DNA of 64,000 bases from Protea cynaroides (GCA_028583415.1 CM053265.1:28365815-28429814), one strand, 5' to 3'. Numbered from the stretch's first letter, positions 1 through 10,499 are shown. Notes: a model not told the origin generated them from the sequence alone. Numbers and translations: made by a program.

Positions 1-333
1 GTTATTATTATTGTTCATGCATACTCACTTTGCTAGGATGTTATTGTTAGGCATGTGATTATTTTTGTTGATGTACGGAATGGAAAGGGTCGGGGGTCTA
101 GGATCATTCCTCATACTAGCACCTTTTCGTATCATTCTGTCTTAGCATGCTTGGTGCAGATAGGGTATCAACGGGAGGAAGTGGCACTGTGGTCTTTGGC
201 TTGGCCACTAGACTCTAGCTCTATCTCTATGCCGTAGGGAGCTGTGCTGGGATAGGGCCCACTGTGATGACATATAGGATTGGTTAGTTGCGAGCCTAGT
301 TTGCAAGCCCTCGCCAATAGGGGCTGGCGATGT
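1..333 (+). repeat. A 5' LTR, middle portion
   Basis: Matches the middle of the complete LTRs at 54303-54627 and 61226-61550, and A's own 3' LTR near 28776-29094, in plus orientation. It includes the repeated motif CTAGCTCTATCTCTAT and the phrase GCCCTCGCCAATAGGGGCT. Similarity stops abruptly at 333. About 88 bp of LTR (equivalent to 61551-61638) are missing before the LTR resumes, inverted, at 2351. Confidence 0.88.
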
Positions 334-1340
334 GTAAATTTGGAGCTGCTATAAGATTTTGACTTTGAAGCATCCTTCGGTGATCTTGGGTGGTTACCCG
401 TCATTACTTACACTGTGACCACCCGCCCCAACCTAGTCAAACATTTCTATGCCAACTTAGAGGTTGAGGGAAATGTTAACGACTTCAGCCGTGGCAGGGA
501 CCTCTACATCACCAGCTTTGTCAATGGCGTTCCCATATCCTTTGACACATACCAGCTTGCTGATCTTTTGGGGATACCAAATGATGGTGACTTGGTATAC
601 TGTGCCCCCAAGATGAAGGGTTTTCTTATTAATGATCTGTGCCAGGAGGTTTCAGAGTAGATCCTTAACCCATGAGTGCCCATGAAAGCTGCTAGCTTGA
701 GACCTATGCCTCGGGTATACTGCCACATCATCCAGCACGATATTGTTCTTCCGAGCAACCACTATAGTGAGTTGTCTCATCTCACCCAGTACTTGACTTA
801 CTGTGTTAGCATCAGGGAGCGGGTCTGTCTCCCTTACATTATTATCAGAACCATGCATCAGGCTACTCTGCCCAATCAGATCAGTAACCTTCCTTATGGC
901 CGACTTATTACTACTTGCGGTCGAGGACATTATAACCTCAGACATTGACTGGGACGCCATTGTCCCGATGAGGATGGACAATTTGCCCATTAGTGATGAG
1001 GAGTTAGAGGTTCGCCCTCGTCCGCTCAGGAGGGTAGCAGAAGCAGCAGCCAATGCGGCTCATGTAGAAGAGGCAGGGGATGATGGTGATGATGATGATG
1101 ATCAGATGGGGGACGTTCCAGCACCGGCCCCACAGCCCTGTAGCGGGACCATCCCAGCCTCCTCCTAATACCGTGATGGGTATGTTTATGGAGATTCGAG
1201 ATCCCTAGCGTGAGATGAGCCGTGACCTAGGGCGCCTTTCTCTCAGCCTCAGCGTCATGTAGAAGGAGGTACACTGGCTCAGGGTGGCTTATGAGCGTGA
1301 CTATGACATCACTGACCCTATTCCTCCTATGCCCCCATCC
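334..1340 (+). pseudogene. Extra ORF, copy 1: plant transposon-domain-like protein, middle and C-terminal part
   Basis: Not gag or pol. The frame at 415-660 reads NLVKHFYANLEVEG, then SFVNGVPISFDTYQLADLLG, the layout of the 'putative plant transposon protein' family (PF20167-like) found as extra ORFs in plant Ty3/gypsy elements. Matching sequence begins earlier (FVNLE near 335) and continues through NLPYGRL near 885 and an acidic, Ala/Pro-rich C-terminus in another frame (803-1168). At least two frameshifts and a stop at 658-660 break it. A homologous copy lies on the minus strand at 49730-50750. Its N-terminal exon is now at 2352-2474 on the opposite strand, which I read as an inversion. Function unknown; the family name is from motif recall, not a search. 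Confidence 0.7.
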
Positions 1341-1708
1341 CCATAATAGTTCTTTATTTTTCTCTCCCTCACAGCATGGTTTTTATATAACAGGGTAATC
1401 GTCCGGCTTGTGGACTGTACCCTGTAGCACCATTAACTCTTGATACTCTAGATGTTTTATCTTTATAAAATTTTCGTTTTACTTGTTATGGTAGTTCATG
1501 ATCATTCTGCTTGTCACTATGATTTCCTCACTAGAGCATGATTGTTTATTAATTCCATATTTAATATAGTATATTATGCTCTTTCATATTTAGTCCCAGG
1601 CATCAAACAAGTGCTTAGGGTGTGTTTTTATTAAAACTTTTAATTTTTCCTATCTCAGTTCATCGACTCAGTTAAGTGCAAATCTGGTCTGTTGGACAGA
1701 GCCTAAGT
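1341..1708. other. AT-rich non-coding stretch between extra ORF and primer site
   Basis: No reading frame of substance. It is AT-rich and looks like the 3' untranslated part of the extra ORF, or internal leader of element A (inverted). No promoter or repeat unit recognised. Confidence 0.5.
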
Positions 1709-1720
1709 GCTCTGATACCA
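1709..1720 (-). promoter_or_regulatory. Primer binding site of A (tRNA-iMet type), inverted
   Basis: The minus strand reads TGGTATCAGAGC, the standard plant retrotransposon site complementary to the 3' end of initiator methionine tRNA. It lies three bases inside the LTR end at 1724. Finding it on the minus strand beside a plus element is part of the inversion evidence. Confidence 0.9.
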
Positions 1721-1723
1721 AGT

Positions 1724-2351
1724 TGTCACACCCCAATTTCGGCTGAACCAGAAGTGTGAGTGAACAGTCACTGAACCAACGGTTCACACCAGGATCTCAA
1801 TAAGACTGTGTCCACTCATACAAACCATTGGACATAACCACAATCAGAATATAATAAAATACAACGAAAGTCTTAAATTAAATGAATTGAGTACTTCTAT
1901 CAATAAATAAATTATACACTTATTCAAAATACCAAAACATAAATAATTATCCTTACATCCCAATTATAAATCCAACTGAAAATAAATAAAGTAACAAAAC
2001 CAACATCCTAGAGGTACACGTAGAAAGGGCACACGCATGAAGCGTCATGCTCGTCCTCTCCTGCTTGCACTTCTAAAGCAGCAACACCTCCATATACTGG
2101 AGCGTCCACAAAGTCCTTGACCATATAACCTACATCAACATCTAAAAACATGTATATATACAAGGGTGAGCTCACAACTTAGCTCAGTAAGACAATCAGA
2201 CAATGCAACAAACATATGCATGAGTAGCACTCACATCATGGTCTGGTTTTAAGTTTGTAATGTGCTATAGAAAGGATTGGCGGCGACCATACCTCTATAC
2301 ACAAGTGTGTGAAGCCGTCCAATGGATAAAACACCACTGTCGTCCCACATG
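1724..2351 (-). repeat. A 5' LTR, terminal portion, inverted
   Basis: Reverse complement of the last 0.63 kb of the chromovirus LTR: from TGTCACACCCC at 1724 (the LTR end, reversed) to CCCACATG at 2351. It holds the conserved 122-nt frame (2008-2129). It joins the extra ORF exon at 2352 with no target duplication visible, as expected of an inversion breakpoint and not an insertion. Confidence 0.88.
2008..2129 (-). other. Conserved 122-nt LTR reading frame (A 5' LTR copy)
   Basis: From the base after an AG (2130-2131, minus strand) to a TAG stop the frame is open: a split first codon, then a peptide with D-F-V-D-A-P-V-Y-G-G and an end of C-P-F-Y-V-Y-L. Equivalent frames of identical length occur in six other LTR copies in this window. 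No start codon is visible in the frame, so it would need an upstream exon or a non-AUG start. Confidence 0.6.
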
Positions 2352-2474
2352 GGAAAATGGGATTACGCCGCCGCAGAACGAAACCATCGCTCATCGAACT
2401 GCGGAACCGACGGGTGTGGAAGGTTAATGCCAGGACCAAATGCATGTTTACCAGCACCACGGCGTTGAGACATT
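2352..2474 (-). pseudogene. Extra ORF, copy 1: N-terminal coding exon
   Basis: ATG at 2474-2472 on the minus strand opens a frame beginning MSQRRGAGKHAFGPG and containing QFDERWF. The second copy at about 50620-50742 begins MSRLSALTKN and has LFHAHWF at the same place. Just upstream is a TTTGTAG acceptor-like site, so the ATG may sit at the start of a second exon. The frame runs into the LTR at 2351; its continuation is at 334 on the plus strand, with some 20 codons lost between them relative to copy 2. Confidence 0.6.
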
Positions 2475-3479
2475 TTGTACTACAAAACCACAACAAATAA
2501 TGAGAATTTGGTTAGAATTTTCAAAATTTCGGCAACATAACGGCAATAATTGAAGCAAAAGCCTCGAACTCACCCAAAATCTGGGTAGGAGGACTTACGC
2601 AACCATCTAACACCATATAGAAACCAAACAACCATCAAACAATCAAGGACTTTAATAATTACAAGAAAAATATCGATTTTGACCAAAACTTAGGTAAAAA
2701 ACCTAAAAAGGAATTCTTCAGGTTTTTACTCATAGAAAAACCTCAAATAAATAGAGGGCTTTTGCTCATAGAGGTCCCTAAACTCTTTCTAAGCAGAAGA
2801 AAAAGTGTTCTTACAGTTAGAATCTTTAAAACCAAGAAAAACCTAGTTTTTGGGCATGAAACCATGAAGAAACGATGTAAAAAGGAAAAATGGAAGGAAG
2901 AAACTTACTTGGAGACGATGTTCAAGGTCTTGATCGGAAGGAAATCGCTTCTAAGATCACTGGTCGGACTGTAGCAACTCACCATGCCAGAAAAGAATTA
3001 CCACCGGAGAGAAAGGAAAGAAGAAAATTGAGAAAAATCTCACTTTTTCTCGATTTTAATGGCATTCTGGGCATACCGGTCGATGGTTTTGCCCATACTG
3101 GTCGACCGGTACCCACTGAGTAGGTCGACCGGTACCTCTCGATCAGGAGAAAAATCCTGACCGGTCGACTATACCGGTTGCGCCATACCCTACAGGGTTG
3201 CGACCGGTACATTGACCGGTACATCTGGGGAACTCCGAGAGGTTTTTCCGCCTGGACATACCGGTCGCACCAATATATACGGTGCCGCGACCAGTATGTT
3301 GCGACCAGACATGCATTCCAAGCTTAGAAAAAATTTGGGAAAATTTTTAAAATTTTAATTTAAGTTTCCTTACGAGTTTCGCCTTGCACTTGTTAAAGAC
3401 TAACACTATTATGACTATTTGATTGTACCTCATGTGTTATGTCTTCTTCTCAGATCCAAGCAGGAAAAACTAATCTGAG
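2475..3479 (-). other. Leader between inversion and gag; likely 5' exons or introns of antisense extra ORF
   Basis: No protein-coding frame recognised. On the minus strand there are donor-like sites (GTGAGTTCGAGG near 2572, AAGTAAGTTTC near 2910). 2500-2640 is similar to 50770-50912, upstream of the other extra ORF copy, so both copies share an upstream non-coding exon and intron. On the plus strand the last 150 bp lead into gag and end in TTCTTCTCAG, an acceptor-like tract, 25 bases before the gag ATG. Confidence 0.45.
3058..3300. repeat. Cluster of ACCGGTCGACCGGT-type palindromic words
   Basis: About ten copies of ATACCGGTCG, GACCGGTAC and close variants on both strands, including full or near-full palindromes built on ACCGGTCGACCGGT. 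The same word fills two clusters in each plus-oriented chromovirus LTR here (near 8527, 28350, 53309, 53900, 60282 and 60830). Confidence 0.75.
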
Positions 3480-4767
3480 ATGGCAGGCAGGAACGGTCGT
3501 AGAGGCTCACAAAAGCGTCACCACTCTAGGGTGCGCCAAGGCGAGGACAATGTGGAAACAAGAACTATTTATGAGCAAAACCTCAACCTAGAAGGTGGAG
3601 AAGGGCAGAGTCCCAGAGCACCAACAAATTTGTTAGGACCTCCTCACACTAACTCAGAGACAATCGTGACAAATTTGATATATCAGATGGAAGCTCAGCA
3701 GAAAGCATTCCTAAACGAGATGCTGATGATGTTTAGGCCACCAGGATATATCCCTACAGAAGGCACGCCTGAGTCTGGGGGAAAAAACAACACACTGCCA
3801 ATGGATGGTAGTATGGGGCTGATGGGACAAGGACAGAATCTACAACCACCACACCAATTTTCAACATCATCTGCCTATCAAGGGATCTATCCGTACCCAC
3901 CACCATGGTATGGAACAAATATACAGGAACAGAATGACCTAAGCCTTGCAGTGGATAGGTTTTTGAAGTTGAAACCCCCTACTTTCACAGGGAAACTAGG
4001 AAAACCACTGTGGCCTGTACAGTGGGTTGCTAAGATGGAGAAGAACTTTCATCTAATGACTTGCACGGAGGATGAGAAGGTGTTGTTTTCTATGCACATG
4101 CTCAAGGAAGATGTAATTGCATGGTGGAATTCTACCCGGACATACATGGAGACAAAGCACACACAGATCTATTGGAAAATATTCAAGGGAGCCTTCTTTG
4201 ATAAGTACTTTCCGAAGAGCTTTCGAGATCAAATGGAGAAGAAATTCTTAAATCGGCAACAATCCCAGTCGACTGCTGATGCATACCAGTAGAGGTATGA
4301 AGAGCTATTTTTCTTCGCTCTAGCAAGCACGCAAGAGGAGGAAACCAAAACCCCCAGGTTCGCCATGGGATTACGAGGAAGTATCCGAGAGCACGTCTCT
4401 GGTTTGGAGAAGAAAGAGTATAACGAGGCTGTGCAGATTGCTAGGGTAATTGAATCAAGCCAAAGAGACAGCTTCTTTGCTCAAAACAGGGGACTGAAGA
4501 GGCCCGCTACTAAGACTTAGGGTGGAGGGAACACTAGACCATTCCACCCATACAGGGCTCAGTCTGCTGTGGTGGCAGCAAGGAATACTACTGCACCACC
4601 ACCATCACAGTTAGTTGGACAAAACCCAAATGTCAAATGTTTCAACTGTCAATAATTGGGTCATTATGCAAAAACCTGTACTCTACCTAAGAAGCAACTA
4701 CCACAACAAAAAAAGATATTCGCAGTCACCACTGAAGAGGCAGCTGCATCACCTGATGTAGTTACTG
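3480..4767 (+). pseudogene. gag: A gag (capsid and zinc knuckle), three in-frame stops
   Basis: Structural polyprotein that forms the virus-like particle. ATG at 3480 gives MAGRNGRRGSQKRHHSR, a basic N-terminus. The chromovirus capsid core follows: FLKLKPPTFTGKLGKP near codons 160-175, WWNSTR near 220, FFDKYFPKSFR near 240. One frame continues past stops at 4290 (TAG), 4518 (TAG) and 4653 (TAA). The last falls inside the CCHC zinc knuckle (C-F-N-C-Q-stop-L-G-H-Y-A-K-T-C, 4638-4679). CAG/CAA to TAG/TAA changes explain at least two of the stops. The 4290 stop also occurs in element G. Coding ends at a GT at 4768. Confidence 0.9.
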
Positions 4768-4847
4768 GTATGATTTCATCCCTTACTATTTTTCTTACTG
4801 TTTGGTTGTGTGTGAGCATGTAGAACTAAGGGATAATTAAATTTTAG
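4768..4847 (+). other. Putative 80-nt intron between gag and protease of A
   Basis: Begins GTATGATTTC, ends AATTAAATTTTAG, contains ACTAAG near the 3' end and an in-frame TAG at 4820-4822. Joining 4767 to 4848 makes a continuous frame (V-V-T-G-T-V-N-I) that matches the usual gag-protease join in Del-type elements. Element G has a segment of exactly the same length at the same point (56529-56608). Unspliced RNA would end Gag here; spliced RNA would give Gag-Pol. Splicing is inferred, not shown. Confidence 0.6.
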
Positions 4848-5325
4848 GAACTGTAAATATAGCTGGTGTACCCGCCAGAGTACTCTTTGACTCTGGGCCC
4901 ATGCACACCTTTGTTTCTATGTCTTTTGGGAAGCGAATGGAGTTACCTATCAAGTATTTAACCCCATGTTTGATAGTTCGCTCCCCGTTGGGAGTAGAAG
5001 TGGCATTGAATGAATGCTATGGGCCGTGTACAGTTAGTATTAAGGGCCAAAACCTAGAAGCAAATCTGGTTCAACTTGAGATGGCAGACTTTGACGTCAT
5101 CTTGGTAATGTATTGGCTAGGCCATCATTCAGCTAGCTTATTATGTGGTGAAAGAAAACTTGTGTTTAAAGATGATAAGGGAAAGGAGTTTAGCTTCACT
5201 GGAACCAAGTTACCTAGGAAGCGGAAGCTGATCCTCTCTACCCTCAAAGCTAAGAGATGCTTAGAGAAGGAGGGAGTGGGGTACTTAGTATCTATGGTCG
5301 ACATCACTGTAGAGGTACCAAAAAT
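4848..5325 (+). pseudogene. pol: A protease domain of pol
   Basis: Aspartic protease that would cut the polyprotein. The active-site triad is at 4889-4897 in the context RVLFDSG; the usual Ala-Thr-His-Ser that follows in the family reads P-M-H-T here. Downstream are LIVRSPLGVEV and MADFDVIL, the typical flap and C-terminal strand region. Frame open and continuous with reverse transcriptase. Confidence 0.85.
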
Positions 5326-6700
5326 GGAAGATCTAGATGTGGTACGAGAGTTTCCAGATGTATTTCAAGAAGATCTACCAGGTCTACCTCTAGACAGGGC
5401 TACAGAGTTCGTGATAGACCTCATGCCAGGGTCAGCGCCGGTGTCTAAGGCACCATATACGATGGCCCCTATAGAATTAAAGGAGTTGAAGACCCAATTA
5501 CAAGAACTACTAGATAAGGGTTTCATACGACCAAGCATATCGCCATGGGGAGCACCTATATTGTTCGTAAAGAAGAAGGACGTTAGCCTACGACTATGTA
5601 TCGACTACCGAGAGTTGAACAAGTTAACCATCAAGAGTCGATACCCATTTCCTAGGATCGATGACCTATTTGATCAGTTGCAGGGTGAAAAGGTTTTCTC
5701 GAAGATTGATCTTAGATCAGGGTATCACCAATTGAAGATCAAGGCAGGAGATATTCCGAAGACTGCTTTCAGGACAACGTATGGGCATTATGAGTTCCTG
5801 GTAATGTCGTTTGGGTTAACTAACGCTCCAACGTCGTTCATGGAACTGATGAACCGAGTGTTTCATGACATGTTGGAGACTTCGATCATCGTATTCATTG
5901 ATGACATCTTGGTATACTCAAAGGACAAGAAGACTCATGCCACACATTTGAGAATAGTCCTACAACGACTAAGAAGGGAGAAGTTTTACACCAAGTTCCA
6001 GAAGTGTGAATTTTAGCTGAAAGAAGTGGCCTTCTTGGGTCACATAGTATCTGTAGACGGTATCAAGGTGGATCCAAGCAAGATCACTGCTATAGTAGGA
6101 TGGGATTCACCGAAATCAGTTGCGTAGATTCGTAGTTTCCTTGGATTGGCTGGTTACTATAGAAGATTTGTGGAAGACTACTCAAGGATCGCCGTTCCAC
6201 TTACCAGACTAACCAAGAAAGGAGAAAAGTTCATATGGATAGATGAGTGTGAGAAGTGCTTTCAGACTCTGAAGTCAAGACTAGTCTCTACACCTACCTT
6301 GACCATCCCAGCACCAGGCTTGCCGTTACCCTATATATGGGTGCCTTAGGGTTGGGTCTTGGATGTGTGTTGATGCATGGAGAACAGGTGATTGATTACG
6401 CATCAAGACAGTTGAAAGAGCATGAGAAGAACTTTCCTACGCAAGATCTGGAGTTAGCAGTGGTCATTCACGTAATCAAGACTTGGAGGCACTACCTTTA
6501 TGGTGAAAAGTTTCAGATTAAGTCCGATCACAAGAGTTTAACTTACCTTTTTACTCAGAAGGACCTGAATATGAGATAGAAGAGATGGCTAGAGCTATTA
6601 AAAGATTATGATTGTGACATCCAGTACCATCCAGGTAAGGCAAACGTTGTGGCTGATGCCTTAAGCAGAAAGTTGGCATTGAAACCTGAGGCAAAACCTA
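5326..6700 (+). pseudogene. pol: A reverse transcriptase and RNase H
   Basis: Copies element RNA into DNA and removes the RNA strand. Visible motifs: EFPDVFQEDLPGLP (5350), FIRPSISPWGAPILFVKKKD (5520-5580), YRELNKLT, FSKIDLRSGYHQLKI (5697), and the polymerase core VFIDDILVYSK (5890-5920). The frame is stopped at 6014 (TGG to TAG) and 6125, and shifts near 6326 where one T is missing relative to element G. RNase H continues as YASRQLKEHEKNFPT and LYGEKFQIKSDHKSLTY in the new frame, with a stop at 6577, then YHPGKANVVADALSRK (6630-6670). Residue usage matches Tekay/Del chromoviruses. Confidence 0.9.
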
Positions 6701-8275
6701 GTACAAATGTTGCATTGTGTGCTGCAGCCTCAGACTCAGTAGAGAGTGATAGAGGGTATATATTAGAGATTGCAGGAGATCCAGTAAAACAGGGCTTAAT
6801 TCATAAGTTCACATTGATGTTCGTAGTCTTGAAAATCTCATCGGATCTAATAGACGAGGTCAAAGTAGCAATCCTATAGGATCCACACCTCAAAACTGTG
6901 TAAGAAGATCTAGAGAAGGATAAAAGCAACCTTGACTTTACCTTGGATTTAGACAAGATACTCATGTATCGTGGACGATTAAGTATACCTAAGAGTGAGA
7001 ACTCAAATATCAGAGATAAGAGTTATGACAGAAGCTCATTATACTCCATATTTGGTACATCCAGGAAGCACCATGATGAACCATGATTTAAGAAGATTTT
7101 ATTAGTGGAGGGGTATGAAAGCGGATATAGCTCGATTCGTGTTCCAATGTCTGAATTGCCAGCAAGTTAAAGGAAAAAGGCAGAGATCCACAGGTTTTCT
7201 ACCATTATAGGAGCCAGCATGGAAGTGGGATTGTATCACAATGGATTTCGTCACTGGCCTACCCTTGACACCAAGGTCAGTGGATGCAGTATGGGTTATA
7301 ATCGATCGACTTACCAAGACAACAAGATTCATCGCTGTCAGACCTTAGAATACTATGGAGAAGTTGGCCAAGCTATATGTGGATAATATAGTCAGACTTC
7401 ATGGCATCCCAGAAAGTATAGTATCTGACAGAGATCCCCGTTTTACATCAAAGTTCTGGGAAGGATTACAGAAAGCCATGGGAACAAAATTAAATTTTAG
7501 TACAACTTTTCATCCTCAGAAAAGCGGACAGTCAGAAAGAACTATTCAAATCTTGAAAGATATGCTCAGTGTGTGTGCCCTAGATTTCGAAGGAGCTTGG
7601 GACGAGAAACTATCGCTCATCGAGTTTGCTTATAACAATAGTTACCAGGCTACGATCCAAATGGCTCCATATGAGGCACTCTATGGGAAGAAACGTCGTA
7701 CTCTTCTGTTATGGAATGAGGTGGGAGAGAGAAGGATTATAGGACCGGAGTTCATCGAAGAAACTTGTCGAGTGATTGATCAAATCAAGGAAAGAGTGAA
7801 GACAGTTCAAGTTCGACAAAAGTACTATGCAGATAACCGACGTCGAGATCTAGGGTTTGCAGTGGGTGATAAGGTGTTCTTGAAGATATCACCTGTGCGA
7901 TGTTTGAAACGGTTTGGTAAAAAGGGAAAGCTATGCCCCAGGTATATGGGACCAAATGAGATTTTGATCAGACGCGGTAATGTGGCATATCAACTGGCAC
8001 TACCACCATCCATGTCAAGCGTTCATGATGTGTTCCATGTTTCTTAATTGAAAAAGTATGTCAGGGATCCATCGCACTTCATGACAGCAGACCCACCAGA
8101 CTTGACAGAGGACTTGACATTTGAAGTGTTACCTGTGATGCTCACAAGCTGAAAGGTACAACATCTCCGAAGCAAGGATATCCATTATGTGAAAGTGCAT
8201 TGGAAAAGCCAAGATGGAGAAGAAATCACTTTGGAGGAAGAGAATGCGATGTGAAAGGAATACCCTAACATTTTT
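6701..8275 (+). pseudogene. pol: A integrase with chromodomain-like tail
   Basis: Inserts the DNA copy into the genome. After a linker, an extra base near 7019 restores the integrase frame. HHCC zinc finger: H-P-G-S near 7070, then C-L-N-C-Q-Q near 7150. Catalytic triad: Asp in WKWDCITMDF (7225-7248), Asp in SIVSDRDPRF (7415), Glu in GQSERTIQ (7525). The C-terminal part has KISPVRCLKRFGKKGKLCP (7885) and YQLALPPS. The tail KVHWKSQDGEEIT (8190-8225) looks like the group II chromodomain end of the Tekay clade. Stops at 6878, 7347, 8045 and later show it is dead. Confidence 0.9.
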
Positions 8276-8386
8276 ACGACCAAGGTACGTTCAAATTTCG
8301 AGGACAAAATTTATTTTAAGGGCGGGGGAGTTGTGAAACCTACATGCAAATATCGGGGACAAAATTTCTTTTAATGATGGGGGAGT
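8276..8386 (+). promoter_or_regulatory. A duplicated polypurine tract upstream of 3' LTR
   Basis: Two tandem blocks of about 55 bp, each with GACAAAATTT, a T-rich patch and a purine run: AAGGGCGGGGGAG near 8319-8331, followed by TTGTGAAACC, and GATGGGGGAG near 8376-8385, followed directly by the LTR (TGTATGACCC at 8387). The second is adjacent to the LTR and should prime plus-strand synthesis. The first looks like a duplicated PPT plus a few LTR-like bases. Confidence 0.75.
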
Positions 8387-8841
8387 TGTATGACCCACAC
8401 TCCATGAACCCGATAAAAACTTTCATTCTTGTCGTAACAGGTCTTCCAATCATCACCGAGCCAGACGGGATGAGCAGATGACAACCAGGTACAAAAATAG
8501 ACCAGAATTAAGAGTGATATTTTCATACCGGTCGATGGTACCTGTCTATCGTAGCGGTCGACCGGTATAGCCTACGCAGTAGACCACTTAGATCCGGAAA
8601 TGGATCTCTGCGGGTCCTACTTTGCAAATTCTGAACCGAAAGGCTTTCCTAAAGTTAGGAGGCTTCCTAAACTCAACCCTAGCCTATATAAGGACTCCTA
8701 AACCTCTTAAAATCCCATTCATTGATCCTCACAAATCCTAGAGAGGAGAAAGAGATTGAAGAAGGAGAAGAAGCTAGGAAGGAGAGGGAAGAGCCGCCAT
8801 TGTCGTTGGACGAAGAACTCTCTACCGCGAACCAACGATAA
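8387..8841 (+). repeat. A 3' LTR, part 1 (U3 and promoter), cut by element B
   Basis: Starts TGTATGACCC after the PPT. Contains a palindromic word cluster (8525-8570), TATA box CTATATAAGG at 8684-8693, then a purine-rich leader ending CGCGAACCAACG. Continues at 28068 after B. Bases 8837-8841 (GATAA) are the left target duplication of B; the undisturbed LTRs read ACCAACGGTAAGTGC here. Confidence 0.92.
8685..8692 (+). promoter_or_regulatory. TATA box of chromovirus LTR
   Basis: TATATAAG in A's 3' LTR. The same element is at 53456-53463 and near 60420 in G's two LTRs. On the minus strand the D, F and S LTRs have TTATATAA-like boxes near 46811, 52850 and 34100 at the equivalent place. It lies about 120 bp downstream of the first word cluster. 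Confidence 0.7.
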
Positions 8842-9289
8842 TGTGAGGACAAAGATGGAAATATTTAGAAGTCGCCACCTAGATTTAGGTCTAGGACCTT
8901 AGAAATGTGAAATCTCACCCCAAGGTAAGACTTCGATTGACTCAAGACCCTTAGATTGGAATTCTGGTCCATCAGAGATTGGGTAAGCGTCAGGTTACGG
9001 TTATGGGAAGGGGTTAGGCACCCAAACCACCCGATCGAAATCGATCTCCTATACCTTTCCTATGCTAGACTTTATTTGTTAAGCCAAACCAAACCAAATG
9101 GTTTGATATCATTGAACCGAATCTGTATCCATCAGATTGCCTACATATTACGGATTTATTTCAAAAATCAGGTTCACCATCGTAGTTCAGGTGTGATTAA
9201 AGTTTATGGCTGTGATTTATGCTTGTGCACGATTAAGTTCTTTGTTCAAGTTGAAATTTATGCTTGAAAGGTTGAGAAATCCTATGGGT

Positions 9290-9600
9290 TAGGATCTGGA
9301 TAGTCCATGTGGACTGATAGATAGTCCTAGTGGATCTAAGAAAAACCCTATTTGGGTTGGAATGTGGATAATATCCTAGTGGATCTATGGACAGTCCAAG
9401 TGGTCTAAGATGTGGATAAATATCCTAGTGGATCTATGGATAGTCCAAGTGGACTAAATGTGTGGATAACCCTATTTGGGTTAAAATATGGGGGATATCC
9501 TAGTGGATCTATGGATAGTCCGAGTGGACTAAAGTATGGGTAAATATCCTAGTGGATTTATGGATAGTCCGAGTGGACTCAGCTGTGGATCCGAATTTGG
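9290..9600. repeat. Minisatellite in B LTR: GGATAGTCCAAGTGGACTAA units
   Basis: About six degenerate units, roughly 45-65 bp, built from ATCCTAGTGGATCTATGG and ATAGTCCAAGTGGACTAA. The second part is itself an inverted repeat (AGTCCAAGTGGACT). Same array at 23190-23500 in the 5' LTR. Confidence 0.8.
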
Positions 9601-10129
9601 GCTTCTCCCAAATGGCCTACGTATCCTAGGGTTTGACCTAGGAATCAGAATCCACGTAGTTCGGGATGGATAACCTGTTCTAGGTTAATGATTAAGAACC
9701 TATTCTAGGTTTAGGGTTTAGAACCTACTCTAGGTTTAGGGTTTGCCGAGGGGCAAATCGTCCTAAATTACCCTTTTCATTCTGAATTCTAATTTTGAAA
9801 GGTTTGAAAAAGAATTCTCTTTCTTTATTAAGGTTTTATTATTCCCATTATGCCCTTCCCAAGAATGTGGGTGCCTAAATGCACGTCCCCACGCCTAGAT
9901 TGTCTTTTAGAAGTGTGCAGATATGGCAGTTTGAGTAGGGTGTTGCATAAAATAAGTTATTTCCAAAAAATAGAATATTCTATCTAAATATGGCACATAA
10001 AACATTTATGGCAAGAAATTCACATACAGTAAGATTGTTTAAAAAATCTTTCAAATATGGCATGTATTGCAAATAAGGCAAGGGCTTATATGGCATGATC
10101 TAGTATGCTATCTTCTAAGCATCGTAAAA

Positions 10130-10440
10130 CCCTAATTGCCATTTTCTTTCCATATTTAGGGTTTTCTACCCTAATTATTATTTTCTTTCCATCTTAGGTT
10201 TTTCTATCCTAAATGTTAATTTCTTTCCATTTTAGGGTTTTCTACCCTAATTATTATTTTCTTTCCATTTTAGGGTTTTCTACCCTAATTATTTTCATTC
10301 CATTTTTAGGGTTTTCAACCCTAATTGTTATTTTCTTTCCATTTTAAGATTTTCTACCCTAATTGTTATTTTCTTTTCATTTTAGGGTTTTCTACCCTAA
10401 TTATTTTCTTTCCATTTTTAGGGTTTTCTACCCTAATTGT
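10130..10440. repeat. Array of TTAGGG/CCCTAA hairpin units in B 3' LTR
   Basis: Seven to eight units of about 38 bp: TTTAGGGTTTTCTACCCTAA, then a T-rich spacer with TTTCTTTCCAT. Each unit can fold with a TTAGGG/CCCTAA stem. Matching array at 24040-24385, one unit longer. A relaxed form is in C's LTR (43700-43960). Confidence 0.85.
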
Positions 10441-10499
10441 GACAATAAGCATTTAATATAGCATGTGAGCAAGTGTAGCAGACAAATATGGCAATAAAC

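Noticed and set aside
2236..2496. 86-codon minus-strand frame as one gene
   Set aside because: It spans the inversion breakpoint at 2351/2352, joining extra-ORF antisense context to LTR sequence; the real exon is in a different frame.
10130..10440. Interstitial telomere repeat
   Set aside because: TTAGGG and CCCTAA alternate in facing orientation with AT-rich spacers; there is no head-to-tail telomere array, and the same structure recurs in the other LTR.
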